From positions 55,352-119,351 of the forward strand of contig NZ_VLKU01000012.1 in NCBI RefSeq assembly GCF_007830335.1: a stretch of DNA of 64,000 nt, written 5' to 3'. A program made the translations under genes and the position numbers. The notes beneath the pieces are model-generated. The model did not search any database, was not told the origin of the DNA, and saw only the letters and a program-made list of their open reading frames with translations. The stretch is from Paracoccus sulfuroxidans. Its GTDB lineage: Bacteria; Pseudomonadota; Alphaproteobacteria; Rhodobacterales; Rhodobacteraceae. Shown piece by piece: positions 46,228-56,283 of this stretch (the first letter of the stretch is position 1; every line of letters starts with the position of its first letter).

Positions 46228-47364
46228 ATGCAGACCGCATTCCGCCACCGGCTGATCGACGCGCTGCCCTTCTGGCTGTCGCTGGGCATGGTGCCTCTGG
46301 TCGTGCTGGCGGCGCGTCAGGGGGGCTGGTGGTTCACCTTGCTGCCTATCTACGCTTGGTATCTGACGACCTTTCTGGACGTGCTGATGGGCCTCAACAC
46401 CGAAAACCCCGACCCGCAGACGCCCGAGGCGCACCTGTTCTGGTACCGCGCCATCACCATCCTGTGGTTTCCGCTGCAGGCCGCAATGATCTTCGGCGCG
46501 ATCTGGTACGCGACCCGCAGCGATCTTGGCGGATGGGAGAAACTGGGCCTGTTCTTCGGCATCGGCACCGCTTCGGGCACAATCGGCATGGTCTATGCCC
46601 ATGAGCTTTTGCACCAGAAAACCGCGGTCGAGCGGTGGATGGGCGATCTGCTGCTGGCCTCGACCCTATATTCGCATTTCCGCACCGAGCATCTGCTGGT
46701 CCACCATTCCTGGGTGGCGACGCCCCGCGATGCGGTCTCGGCCCGCTATAATGAGGGGTTTTTCCGCTATTTCCTGCGCGTGCTGATCGAATGTCCGGCC
46801 AGCGCCTGGCGGGCGGAAACCCGGCGGCTGGCGCGCGCGGGCCGCGCGCCCACGGATGCGCGCAACCCCTTCTGGCGTTATGGCGCGCTGCAACTGCTGA
46901 TGCTGGCGCTGGCACTGGTGCTTGGTGGCTGGCAGGGGCTTTTGCTGTTTCTCTGGCAGGCATTCATCGCGATCTGGCAGCTGGAGTTGACGAATTACGT
47001 CGCGCATTACGGCCTGACCCGCCGCCATCTGGGCGATGGCCGATATGAGCATGTCCTGCCCCGGCACAGCTGGAACTCGGCCCATACCGCGACGAACTGG
47101 CTGCTGATCAACCTGCAGCGCCATTCGGACCACCATTACAAGCCCGACCGGCGCTTTCCCCTGCTGCAGACCTACCCCGAGGAGGAGGCGCCGCAACTGC
47201 CCATGGGCTATCCAGCCATGACCTTTCTGGCGATGATCCCGCCCCTGTGGCGGCGGCGGATGAACCCGCGCGTGCGGGCATGGCGGCGGCAGTTCTATCC
47301 CGATGTGACCGACTGGAAACCCTATAATCGCGCCGAAAACCCGATGCCACGCAGCGCGCTATAG
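46228..47364 (+). CDS. alkB: Alkane 1-monooxygenase (AlkB-type)
   Basis: A 378-residue integral membrane diiron hydroxylase with about six TM segments. The histidine boxes are AHELLHQ (125-129), HLLVHH (155-160) and LQRHSDHHYKPDRR; NYVAHYGL is the additional AlkB motif. It would hydroxylate terminal carbons of alkanes. No rubredoxin or rubredoxin reductase gene is adjacent, so electron transfer partners are elsewhere. It follows mutY by 6 bp and ends overlapping the convergent SGNH-like gene by 6 bp. Confidence 0.9.
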   Translation: MQTAFRHRLIDALPFWLSLGMVPLVVLAARQGGWWFTLLPIYAWYLTTFLDVLMGLNTENPDPQTPEAHLFWYRAITILWFPLQAAMIFGAIWYATRSDLGGWEKLGLFFGIGTASGTIGMVYAHELLHQKTAVERWMGDLLLASTLYSHFRTEHLLVHHSWVATPRDAVSARYNEGFFRYFLRVLIECPASAWRAETRRLARAGRAPTDARNPFWRYGALQLLMLALALVLGGWQGLLLFLWQAFIAIWQLELTNYVAHYGLTRRHLGDGRYEHVLPRHSWNSAHTATNWLLINLQRHSDHHYKPDRRFPLLQTYPEEEAPQLPMGYPAMTFLAMIPPLWRRRMNPRVRAWRRQFYPDVTDWKPYNRAENPMPRSAL

Positions 47365-48141
47365 CGCGGCAAAGGCCTCAACGATCTGGTCAAGTTGCAT
47401 CGCCCCGAAGGTGGCATTCGCATGGGCATAATCGGTGCCCTCATGGGGCACCTCATCGCGGAAGGTCATCCGGATCGAGCCGCGCATCAGCGTCCCGTCA
47501 GTGAAGATATCGTCGACGATGCTGTCCTTCGGCTGCTCCAACAGGGTCGAAAAGCGGCCAAACCGGTGTCGCGCCTGCCGCATCACCCGCTGATGGAAAT
47601 AGGCCCCGTCGCCCGTCCGCGCGATACTCACGGTCGCCTCGCGCGCGTCGGGATCGGTCCGGCAATCGGCAGAGATCAGCGGCTCGGGCAGGAACAGCAC
47701 CGGCCCCTGCCCCAGCCCGTGCAGCATGCGCACCATCAGCATCGCGACCGAGGCATCGATCCGCTGCCGGATCATCGCCTCGATCAGCGCGGTCGAGACC
47801 AGCTCGCAACCGGCCCCCGCCCGGACCGAGGGGAAATCAAGGCTGCGGTGGTCCTGCACCAGCGAAATCATCGAGGCGAAGGCCAGCCCGCCGACCACCA
47901 CGAAGCCGTCATACCCCTCCAGCGGCAGGCGGGAGATGTGGTTGAAGAATTTCATCGTCCGCCGTGTCTGGGCATCGCGGGGCACCAGCACCTTGCCCTT
48001 CAGCACCAGATGGCGCAGCGACCCACCCGGCATGCCGAAGGTCGCGGCCTCGAAACCGGGCCAGCGCTCGGGCTGGCTGACCAGCGCCGCGCGCGGCGCC
48101 GAGATATGGGAATTCCCCAGAATCAACAGGTTAGAGGGCAT
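47359..48141 (-). CDS. SGNH-hydrolase-like protein paired with GSCFA
   Basis: A 260-residue protein starting MPSNLLILGNSHISAPR; the GNSH block resembles the nucleophile/GNS region of SGNH-type enzymes, but other SGNH blocks are not clear. Its ATG overlaps the stop of the GSCFA-domain gene (TGATG), so the pair is co-translated. Both may act on a surface glycan or its acyl groups, as such pairs often do. I could not identify a substrate or confirm catalysis. Confidence 0.55.
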   Translation of the reverse strand: MPSNLLILGNSHISAPRAALVSQPERWPGFEAATFGMPGGSLRHLVLKGKVLVPRDAQTRRTMKFFNHISRLPLEGYDGFVVVGGLAFASMISLVQDHRSLDFPSVRAGAGCELVSTALIEAMIRQRIDASVAMLMVRMLHGLGQGPVLFLPEPLISADCRTDPDAREATVSIARTGDGAYFHQRVMRQARHRFGRFSTLLEQPKDSIVDDIFTDGTLMRGSIRMTFRDEVPHEGTDYAHANATFGAMQLDQIVEAFAAL

Positions 48142-49187
48142 CACTTCCGAAACGCCTCAAGCAGGATTTCTTCGCAGATGACGTCCCCGAGGTCGACATC
48201 CTCATCCAGCGCGACAGGGGCGGATGACGCCCGCTCGGCCACCCCATGCGCCGCCAGAAACGCCTGCATCGCGGCGGCTACGCCCTCTGCCGTCACCTCG
48301 CGAAGGTTCGGGGCGAAGAACCTGCCCCCCGCTGCGGGATTGGTGACGATCTCGTAGCTCGGGAAATAGTCGACGTCCTCATGCGCCTCGGCGAAGGCCC
48401 CGGCGGCCGCGCGCAGGATCGCCTTCGACGCCGTGCTGGCCTGCAGGACATGCTGTCCCGAAGCCGTCGCGGTCAGCGGCACGGGTGAGACGGTCAGGAT
48501 CATCCGCAGATCCGGGTTCAGGCCCCGCAGCAGGTCCCGCACCGCCGTCAGATCCGCCATCACCTCGGGCCAGCCGAGGTTCATGAACACATGCCGCGCC
48601 GGATCGAATGCCCCCGCGACAACGCCCGGACAGGTCGGATAGACGCGCCCGCTTTCCCGGTCGGCCCAGCATTCGGTCAGGCCCAGCGTGAAGACGAAAT
48701 GCGTGGCTCGCTGAAACAGGTCCCGCAGCTTGCCCAGATGCGTATGGCGAAGCGCGACGGCCTCTTGCGGCGAGGCAAATCCGTCAGGCTCGATGGTCGG
48801 GCGCAGCGCGTCATGGAAGCGTCGGCCACGCGGCCAGATCGCCGCCGGATCGACGACATCCCCCATCGCGTCCTGCAAAAGCTGCAAAAGCTGCCGCGTG
48901 CTGTAGATATTGCCGTAGCGCGCCGAATAGATGCCATAGCCATAGTCCCGCGCCACCTGAGGCGGGCATTTGGGCGGCGCAGGCTCAGCATCCAGCACAT
49001 TCAGCCCGGCCGCCCGCAGGGCCCGCCCGACATGCTGGGCAAAGCAGCTGCCCGCCGTGGCAATGGCCGATTGCCCGTCCAGCCGGAACTTCGGCGCGGC
49101 GATCCCCTCCAGCGCCTCGGGCGCGGTCCCGGCAACGGCGCTTCGCCAGAATGCAGTGGCAGGCAGGTCGGCGTAAGGGTGGCTCAT
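48141..49187 (-). CDS. GSCFA-domain protein
   Basis: A 348-residue protein. The diagnostic TAGSCFAQHVGRALR occurs near residue 40; later TLGLTECWADRESGRVYPTCPG and VSPVPLTATAS are also typical of the family. GSCFA is related to the SGNH/GDSL fold and is often encoded with capsule or other glycan genes; its function is not established. ATG 49187 was chosen because it starts just before the conserved region (MSHPYADLPATAFWRS). Confidence 0.8.
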   Translation of the reverse strand: MSHPYADLPATAFWRSAVAGTAPEALEGIAAPKFRLDGQSAIATAGSCFAQHVGRALRAAGLNVLDAEPAPPKCPPQVARDYGYGIYSARYGNIYSTRQLLQLLQDAMGDVVDPAAIWPRGRRFHDALRPTIEPDGFASPQEAVALRHTHLGKLRDLFQRATHFVFTLGLTECWADRESGRVYPTCPGVVAGAFDPARHVFMNLGWPEVMADLTAVRDLLRGLNPDLRMILTVSPVPLTATASGQHVLQASTASKAILRAAAGAFAEAHEDVDYFPSYEIVTNPAAGGRFFAPNLREVTAEGVAAAMQAFLAAHGVAERASSAPVALDEDVDLGDVICEEILLEAFRK

Positions 49188-49226
49188 GAGGTCACAAATC
49201 GCACGGACGGGAATGGAAGAACAGCG

Positions 49227-49307
49227 ACGAAAAGGCCCCGCCAAGCGGCATTCCGCCTGACGGGGCAAGGCGGTCCCGCGCGTTTCATCGGTGGACGGAC
49301 GCGGGAC
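49227..49307 (-). terminator. ccrM 3' structures
   Basis: On the minus strand GCCCCG (49266-49261) and CGGGGC (49240-49235) close a stem with an inner GGCGG/CCGC hairpin, followed by CTTTTCG, a terminator for ccrM. Upstream of it (49273-49280 with 49300-49307) GTCCCGCG pairs with CGCGGGAC across a 19-nt loop. Confidence 0.7.
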
Positions 49308-49328
49308 TGCGGCGAAAGGTGGAATGGC

Positions 49329-50553
<1,225 letters not shown>

Positions 50554-50555
<2 letters not shown>

Positions 50556-51186
50556 AAGAACTTGTCGCAGGCTCTTTACACAATATCTTGTGGACGGGCC
50601 CGAAGCTGCGCCTATGATGTGGGGTTACGCCAAGATCTAGCAGCGCCTGCCTGTGCTGTTTGGTCGGATAACCCGCATTCACGTCCCAGCCGTATCCGGG
50701 GTGCTGTTGCGCCAAATCCACCATGATGCGATCGCGCAACAGTTTGGCGATGATCGAGGCCGCCGCAATCGACAGGCTCCGCGCATCGCCCTTGACCACG
50801 GCCTGCCCCGGAACCGGCAGATCGCGCGGCAGCCGGTTGCCGTCGACCAGCGCCAGACAGGGCCGCTGACGCAGCCCCTGAACGGCACGGCACATCGCCA
50901 GATGCGAGGCCTGCAGGATGTTCAGCCGGTCGACCTCTTCGACGCTCGCGTGGGCGACGCACCAATCGGCGGTCGCCATGATCTGCACGGCCAATTCGGC
51001 ACGCCTCTTGGCGCTCAGCTGCTTCGAATCGTTCAGCCCCTCCGGGATCCGGGTGACATCCAGAATTACCGCAGCCGCGCTGACCGGCCCGGCCAGCGGG
51101 CCACGACCCACCTCATCCACCCCCGCAACGAACCGCGCGCCCGCAGCGAAGGCGGCTTCCTCGAAGGAAAAATCTGGCCCGCTCAT
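50554..51186 (-). CDS. rnhB: Ribonuclease HII
   Basis: A 210-residue enzyme cleaving RNA in RNA-DNA hybrids and removing misincorporated ribonucleotides. Catalytic residues: D and E in [13 protein letters not shown], Asp in LVDGNRLP, and a conserved region [12 protein letters not shown]. The C-terminal [17 protein letters not shown] is family typical. Its start overlaps allA (ATGA). rnhB directly upstream of ccrM is a common alphaproteobacterial order. Confidence 0.94.
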
Positions 51187-51659
51187 GCGGTGATGGTGAC
51201 CGGCGCGATGGCGACTTCCTCAAGGTTCACGCCATCCCCCTCACGGTCGACGACCAGGAAATCGGCAGGCTGATCCAGCGGCGTCAGCACCCCATGCCAG
51301 ACACCGGCCCGCAGATTGACGCCCATGCCGGCGGGGATCAGAAAGGCAATCGGCGCGCCGGGCTTGCCGCCTTCATCATGGGCAACGACCGACAGCCAGG
51401 GCTGGCTTCCCAGCGGCACGAAGGCCTGACTGCCCAACGGATGGCGCTCCAGCAGGGCACAGTCATAGGGCAGGCTGACCGGCTCGGACCGGAAGATCGA
51501 GATGATCGCCTCACCGCCGCCCCGCTCGACCGTGGCCAGCGCATGATGCCGCTCGCAGCGGCCCGCATTGATCATCTTCGACGCCTTCTCGCGCGTGGCC
51601 AGCAATTCACCGAACGGCGCGAAGGCTTCGGCGGTGACGGGTGTAGCCTTGATGGTCAT
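51183..51659 (-). CDS. allA: Ureidoglycolate lyase
   Basis: A 158-residue cupin-fold enzyme releasing urea and glyoxylate from ureidoglycolate in allantoin/purine catabolism. Features: [31 protein letters not shown], and the cupin [20 protein letters not shown]. The ATG at 51659 has GGAAGACAAT directly upstream and gives the standard N-terminus. Other purine-degradation genes are not in this window. Confidence 0.87.
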   Translation of the reverse strand: MTIKATPVTAEAFAPFGELLATREKASKMINAGRCERHHALATVERGGGEAIISIFRSEPVSLPYDCALLERHPLGSQAFVPLGSQPWLSVVAHDEGGKPGAPIAFLIPAGMGVNLRAGVWHGVLTPLDQPADFLVVDREGDGVNLEEVAIAPVTITA

Positions 51660-51666
51660 ATTGTCT

Positions 51667-51715
51667 TCCATGTTCAAATATCCCGGGGGTCCGGGGGCAG
51701 AGCCCCCGGCTCGCT
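51667..51715 (-). repeat. REP-like GC-rich palindromic element, copy 2
   Basis: Plus strand reads AAATATCCCGGGGGT then CCGGGGGCAGAGCCCCCGG. The hairpin CCGGGGGC/GCCCCCGG (loop AGA) sits 6 bp downstream of the MFS stop and 8 bp upstream of the allA start region, like copy 1 at 11966. Both copies end with AAATAT near the next gene. It likely terminates or insulates the MFS transcript. Confidence 0.75.
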
Positions 51716-51720
51716 TCAAT

Positions 51721-52908
51721 TCAAAGCCGTCCCATCCTCGGCAGGAAGATGGTCAGAAGACCGATCAGCGGCAGGAAGGAACAGACGTTGTAAACATACT
51801 CGATCCCCCGCACGTCAGCCACCACCCCCAGCACAGCGGCGGCAATCCCACCCATCCCGAAGGCAAAGCCGAAGAAGATGCCCGCAATCATCCCGGTACG
51901 ACCTGGCACCAGCTCCTGCGCAAAGACAACAATCGCCGGGAAGGCCGAGGCCAGAATCAGCCCGATGATCACGCTCAGAACCCCGGTCGCGACCAGCCCG
52001 ACATGCGGCAGAAGCAGGGTGAAGGGCAAAACCCCCAGGATCGAGAACCAGATGACCTTCAGCGGCCCGAAGCGGTCGCCGAAGATCCCGCCCAGCATGA
52101 CGCCTGCGGCCATCGCGCCCAGGAACAGGAACAGCATCACCTGCGACTGCTGCGCGGTCAGGTTGAACTTCTCGATCAGGAAGAAGGTGTAATAGCTGCT
52201 GAGGCTGGCGGTATAGGCGTTCTTGGTGAAGGTCAGCAGCGCCAGAACCGAGATCGCCAGAATCACACGGTTGCGCGCCAGCGGCAGCGCCGGGATCTCG
52301 CGCACAGGGGCCGCCTTGCGCCGCCCTTCAGCCCAATGGCCCACGCGCTGCAGCACGGCCGAGCCGATCAGCGCCGCGACCGAAAAGATCGCAATCGACG
52401 GCCGTCCCAGCGGCACCACGACAAAGGCCGCCAGCAGGGGCCCCATGGCCTGACCGAAGTTGCCGCCCAGCTGGAACAGCGATTGCGCCGTGCCGAACCG
52501 ACCGCCCGAGGCCACCCGCGCCACGCGCGAGCTTTCGGGGTGGAACACGGCCGAGCCCACGCCAATCAGCATCGCACCGGCCAGTAGCACCCAGTAATCA
52601 TGCGCCAAGGCCAGCAGCAGCACGCCCACGAATGTCGCGCCCATGCCGACCGACAGCGATTGCGGCATCGGCTTCTTGTCCGTCACCATCCCGACGACCG
52701 GCTGCAAAAGCGAGGCCGTCACCTGAAAGGCGAAGGTCATCATCCCGATCTGCCAGTATTCAAGCGCGAATTCTTCCTGCAGCAGCGGATAGATGGCCGA
52801 CAGCATCGACTGCATCACATCGTTGATCATGTGACACAGGCTGATCGCGATCAGGATGGTCCAGGTGGTGGTTGAGACGGGTGGGCGGACGCCAGCGACT
52901 TCGGACAA
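51721..52908 (-). CDS. MFS exporter, fosmidomycin-resistance (Fsr) type
   Basis: A 395-residue 12-TM major facilitator. The N-terminus (SLCHMINDVMQSMLSAIYPLL) and FHPESSRVARVASGGRFGTAQSLFQ are typical of Fsr exporters. The FHPE motif near residue 120 is an Fsr signature. It likely effluxes drugs or other small compounds. Divergent from the GntR/HutC-type regulator across 230 bp that includes a palindrome; that regulator is a candidate controller. Confidence 0.87.
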   Translation of the reverse strand: MSEVAGVRPPVSTTTWTILIAISLCHMINDVMQSMLSAIYPLLQEEFALEYWQIGMMTFAFQVTASLLQPVVGMVTDKKPMPQSLSVGMGATFVGVLLLALAHDYWVLLAGAMLIGVGSAVFHPESSRVARVASGGRFGTAQSLFQLGGNFGQAMGPLLAAFVVVPLGRPSIAIFSVAALIGSAVLQRVGHWAEGRRKAAPVREIPALPLARNRVILAISVLALLTFTKNAYTASLSSYYTFFLIEKFNLTAQQSQVMLFLFLGAMAAGVMLGGIFGDRFGPLKVIWFSILGVLPFTLLLPHVGLVATGVLSVIIGLILASAFPAIVVFAQELVPGRTGMIAGIFFGFAFGMGGIAAAVLGVVADVRGIEYVYNVCSFLPLIGLLTIFLPRMGRL

Positions 52909-52996
52909 TTTCAGCTCCCAGCACTTGAGGCAGGCGGAAACTCTGCCCCGACGGGGGGATTGTCAATCATCCGCACCCCCCATTTTTCGCGGAATC

Positions 52997-53013
52997 TGGC
53001 GTTTTATACGCCA
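52997..53013. promoter_or_regulatory. Palindrome between MFS exporter and GntR regulator
   Basis: TGGCGT (52997-53002), TTTAT, ACGCCA (53008-53013): perfect 6-bp arms, 126 bp before gntR. GT...AC symmetry is common to GntR operators. A GAATC site is adjacent at 52992-52996. The remainder of the 230-bp gap shows nothing else convincing. Confidence 0.45.
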
Positions 53014-53138
53014 AAACAACAGCTTGATGGGCACATCTTAAAGCTGCCCTTTTTGTCAGGTTTCAATCTCGGGGGTTTTCGCCATTCTGAGAAACAATCC
53101 TGACCATACAGTCCAACTTGTCCCAGCTTATTTAGATA

Positions 53139-53894
53139 ATGTCCGAAATTCCTGCAGATATCATGCATTCCCTTGCGTCAACATCGCAGGGCAAACGGCG
53201 CTATAACCTTACATGGGAAAGCGTCCAGGAAGAAGTACTGTCACGCATCAGCTCGGGACAGTGGCGCCATGGCGAACTTATTCCGACCGAAAGCGAACTG
53301 GCGAAAGAGCTGGGCTGCGCCCGGGCGACCGTCAACCGGGCGCTGTCGAACCTCGCCCAGTCCGGGCTTCTGGATCGCCGCCGCAAGGTCGGCACGCGCG
53401 TCGTGCAGCACAATCCCCTGCCCGGCCGCCTGATGCGCCATGTCCTGCGCCACCAGATCGAGGGCGAGGGCAAGCAATACACCTATCTGGTCGATCAGGT
53501 CTCGATGGCGCCGGTTCCGGGCGATCTCGCCAAGACCATGATGCTGAACCCCGACGATGAACTGCTGCGCTGCAACGCGATCTTTCTGGCCGATGGCCAG
53601 CCCTATTGCTGCGAAGAGCGCTGGATTTCGCCCGAGGTCGTGCCCGAGCTGGATGAAAGCACGCTGCGCCGGATCAGCGCGGCCGAGTGGATGGTCTCGA
53701 ACGTTCCGATCAGCCATGCCAATTTCGCCTTCAGCTCGACCGGGGCCGAGGCTGATTTCGTCGCGCGCACGCTTCAGGTCTCACCCGGCGACCCGGTGCT
53801 GATGGTCGAACGCGTGGCGTGGAAAAACACGCTGGCGGTCACCGCCGCGCGACAGTATTTCCCCTCTCATCACCGGTTCAGCGCCCAGCTCTGA
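53139..53894 (+). CDS. GntR-family regulator with UTRA domain (HutC type)
   Basis: A 251-residue repressor. The winged helix-turn-helix at about residues 20-90 contains IPTESELAKELGCARATVNRAL, and the C-terminal UTRA effector domain starts near residue 100 (DLAKTMMLNPDDELLRCNAIFLADG). This is the HutC subfamily, whose ligands include urocanate and sugars. Divergent neighbour is the MFS exporter. No histidine-utilisation genes are adjacent, so the ligand is unknown. Confidence 0.87.
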   Translation: MSEIPADIMHSLASTSQGKRRYNLTWESVQEEVLSRISSGQWRHGELIPTESELAKELGCARATVNRALSNLAQSGLLDRRRKVGTRVVQHNPLPGRLMRHVLRHQIEGEGKQYTYLVDQVSMAPVPGDLAKTMMLNPDDELLRCNAIFLADGQPYCCEERWISPEVVPELDESTLRRISAAEWMVSNVPISHANFAFSSTGAEADFVARTLQVSPGDPVLMVERVAWKNTLAVTAARQYFPSHHRFSAQL

Positions 53895-53898
53895 CGGC

Positions 53899-53918
53899 GA
53901 TTCAAGATTTGTTGATTC
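53899..53918. promoter_or_regulatory. Two GATTC sites upstream of L,D-transpeptidase
   Basis: GATTC at 53899-53903 and 53914-53918, 15 bp apart, in the 102-bp gap between gntR and the YkuD gene. They are CcrM target sequences and could place this cell-wall gene under GcrA/methylation control. Confidence 0.4.
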
Positions 53919-53996
53919 GGGTGCCGCTTGCCCAATTCCGGCCAAGCGTTCAGTTTGTTTTTGTCCAATTCCTTTCGCGACGCCGGCTGCACCACC

Positions 53997-55439
53997 ATGA
54001 TTCTGAACCGCCCTCTTCTTTCCGCTTCGCTGGCGTTTTCGCTTGCCCTTCTGTCCCCGGCCCTGCTGCACCCCGCGCTGGCACAGGACACGCCCGCCAC
54101 GTCGCGGGCGCTGGCCAGCGTCTCGGCCACCGAGATCGAGCAGGCGACCTATACCGGGGGCGACCTGCCGCCCGGCCAATCCGCGCTGACGGCGAAGGTG
54201 CAAATCCTGCTGGACCGCTCGGGCATCTCTCCGGGCGTGGTTGACGGCTGGCGCGGCGGGATGAGCGAAAGCGCCATCAAGGCCTTCCAGCGCCGCGCGG
54301 GCCTTCGCGTCAACGGCATCATGGACCATGCCGTCTGGGAACTCTTGCAGGCCTATGCCTCCGAGCCGGTGACTGGCCAGTACACGATCACCGAGGATGA
54401 CGCGACCGGCCTCGTCGACAACATCCCGTCGGATTATGCGCAAAAAGCGAACATGACCTCACAGGGCTACACCAGCATTGTCGAGAAGCTGTCTGAGCGC
54501 TTCCATATGGACGACAAGTTTCTGGTCAAGATGAACCCGGGCATCGATTTCGTGCCGGGTGCGACGATCCAGATGACGGTTCCGGCAAAGCCCATCCGTG
54601 CGACGGTCACGCGCATCATCGTCGACAAGCAGACCCGCCGAGTCGCCGCCTATGACGCGAATGGCCGGTTGGTCGCCGATTATCCGGCGACGGTCGGCTC
54701 GGACGCCACGCCCTCGCCCCATGGAACGCATACGGTCGATGCGGTCGCGCTGAACCCGACCTATACCTACAACCCCGCGCGCAATTTCAAGCAGGGCGAG
54801 AACGATCGGGTGCTGATCGTGCCGCCGGGGCCGAACGGTCCGGTGGGCACGGTCTGGATCGACCTCAGCCAGCCGACCTATGGCATCCATGGCACGGCCA
54901 CGCCCTCGCGCCTGTTCGTGAACCAATCCTATGGCTGCGTGCGCCTGACCAACTGGGACGCATGGGAGCTGGCTCATATGGTCAAATCCAAGGTCACCAC
55001 GGTCGAGTTTCTCGACCCCGGTGTCAGCATTGCCGATGTGACCGGAGGCGCGGCGCCGGTCGCTGCGACCTCGGCCCCGGCGGTGATCGCGGCGACACGT
55101 CCGCCGATGCGCTCACCCGCATTGGCCGCGACGATTGCGGCGATGACCTCGCAGACGAATACGGATGCCGCCACCACCTCGGTCGCCCCGGTGGTTGCCG
55201 GAGAGATCGCCGCAGGTGCAGTCGCAGCAGCGGTGACCCCCGCCGTTCCCGTGGCCGTCGAGGCCCCGATCACCCAGCCCGCCGTCCAGCCTGTGGTCGA
55301 GCCGCCGCTGGTCGGTGTCTCGATCCCGGATGAGCCGGAATACCCCTCGGACCCCGATACCATGCTGCCCGAGACCCTGCCAGGCGAACAGCCGGGTACT
55401 GTGATTATGGCCCCGCAGCCGCTTTCCGGGACGCCCTGA
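53997..55439 (+). CDS. L,D-transpeptidase (YkuD) with peptidoglycan-binding domain
   Basis: A 480-residue secreted enzyme making 3-3 crosslinks or attaching proteins to peptidoglycan. Signal peptide ends HPALAQ; a peptidoglycan-binding domain lies at about residues 60-120 (AIKAFQRRAGLRVNG). The YkuD catalytic box is HGTATPSRLFVNQSYGCVRL with the Cys near residue 314. The last 130 residues are Ala/Pro/Val-rich low complexity. ATG 53997 begins the signal peptide. The extensin-like gene follows 2 bp later. Confidence 0.9.
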   Translation: MILNRPLLSASLAFSLALLSPALLHPALAQDTPATSRALASVSATEIEQATYTGGDLPPGQSALTAKVQILLDRSGISPGVVDGWRGGMSESAIKAFQRRAGLRVNGIMDHAVWELLQAYASEPVTGQYTITEDDATGLVDNIPSDYAQKANMTSQGYTSIVEKLSERFHMDDKFLVKMNPGIDFVPGATIQMTVPAKPIRATVTRIIVDKQTRRVAAYDANGRLVADYPATVGSDATPSPHGTHTVDAVALNPTYTYNPARNFKQGENDRVLIVPPGPNGPVGTVWIDLSQPTYGIHGTATPSRLFVNQSYGCVRLTNWDAWELAHMVKSKVTTVEFLDPGVSIADVTGGAAPVAATSAPAVIAATRPPMRSPALAATIAAMTSQTNTDAATTSVAPVVAGEIAAGAVAAAVTPAVPVAVEAPITQPAVQPVVEPPLVGVSIPDEPEYPSDPDTMLPETLPGEQPGTVIMAPQPLSGTP

Positions 55440-55441
55440 GG

Positions 55442-56269
55442 ATGCGGGGGCGGGGGCTGGTCGTCGCATTGATGCTGCCCTTCGCGGCAGTGGCGCAGGA
55501 CGCTGCCCCCCGGCCCGACCCCAAACCCGAAAGCGCCGAGGCCGAGGCGCCGCCGCCCAAGGCGAAGGACATCGAGCCCCCGGTGCCTGCCGCCCCCACA
55601 CCGAAACTTGCCTATCCCAAGCGCGCGACCAAGCCTGCCGCTGATCCGGCCCCTTCCGCCCCGGCAGAGCCCGAGGCGCCGCCTTTGCACAGCAGCCTGC
55701 GGGAGACCGATTTCGACCATGCCGCCTGCCTGATGGAGATCTGGTGGAACGGTGCGCAATATGAAGTGCTGCCCGCCATCACCGATGAGACGAACCGGGA
55801 TTGCGGCATCGACCGGCCGATCCGCGTCAGCCAGATCCTGCCCGGCGTGGTGCTGGACGGCGATCCGGTCATGCGCTGCGACACCGCTCGCAGCCTGATG
55901 TATTGGCTGCATGATGCGGTGCAGCCCGCCACCCGCTTCCTGCCCGGACAACCTTCCCTTGCGGGGATCGAGCCCGGCTCGACCTATCAATGCCGCGCAA
56001 CGGTCGGCAATGAAAGCAGCAAGCTTTCCGAGCACGCGCTTGGCAATGCCTTTGACATTGCGGCCTTCCGCTTTGCCGATGACAGCCGCTTCGTCATAGA
56101 ACCGCGCGAGGACAGCGGCGGCATGGAGATCGCATTTCAGGCCGCCATCCGCGCGAGCGCCTGTCTATATTTCACGACCGTGCTGGGCCCCGGATCGAAC
56201 GCTGCCCATGACGATCACCTGCATCTGGACATCAAGGCGCGCAACAGCGACTGGCGTCTCTGCCAATAG
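55442..56269 (+). CDS. Extensin-like C-terminal domain protein
   Basis: A 275-residue secreted protein: signal peptide ending FAAVAQ, a Pro/Ala/Glu-rich spacer to about residue 85, then the extensin-like domain with SEHALGNAFDI near 196 and DDHLHLDI near 257, the His/Asp metal-binding pattern of M15-type peptidases. A peptidoglycan-hydrolase role is plausible but not shown. It begins 2 bp after the L,D-transpeptidase stop, suggesting a cell-wall operon. Confidence 0.83.
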   Translation: MRGRGLVVALMLPFAAVAQDAAPRPDPKPESAEAEAPPPKAKDIEPPVPAAPTPKLAYPKRATKPAADPAPSAPAEPEAPPLHSSLRETDFDHAACLMEIWWNGAQYEVLPAITDETNRDCGIDRPIRVSQILPGVVLDGDPVMRCDTARSLMYWLHDAVQPATRFLPGQPSLAGIEPGSTYQCRATVGNESSKLSEHALGNAFDIAAFRFADDSRFVIEPREDSGGMEIAFQAAIRASACLYFTTVLGPGSNAAHDDHLHLDIKARNSDWRLCQ

Positions 56270-56283
56270 CCGAAGCACCCGTA

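Noticed and set aside
53139..53894. Annotation as hutC
   Set aside because: Only the subfamily fits; no histidine utilisation genes are adjacent.
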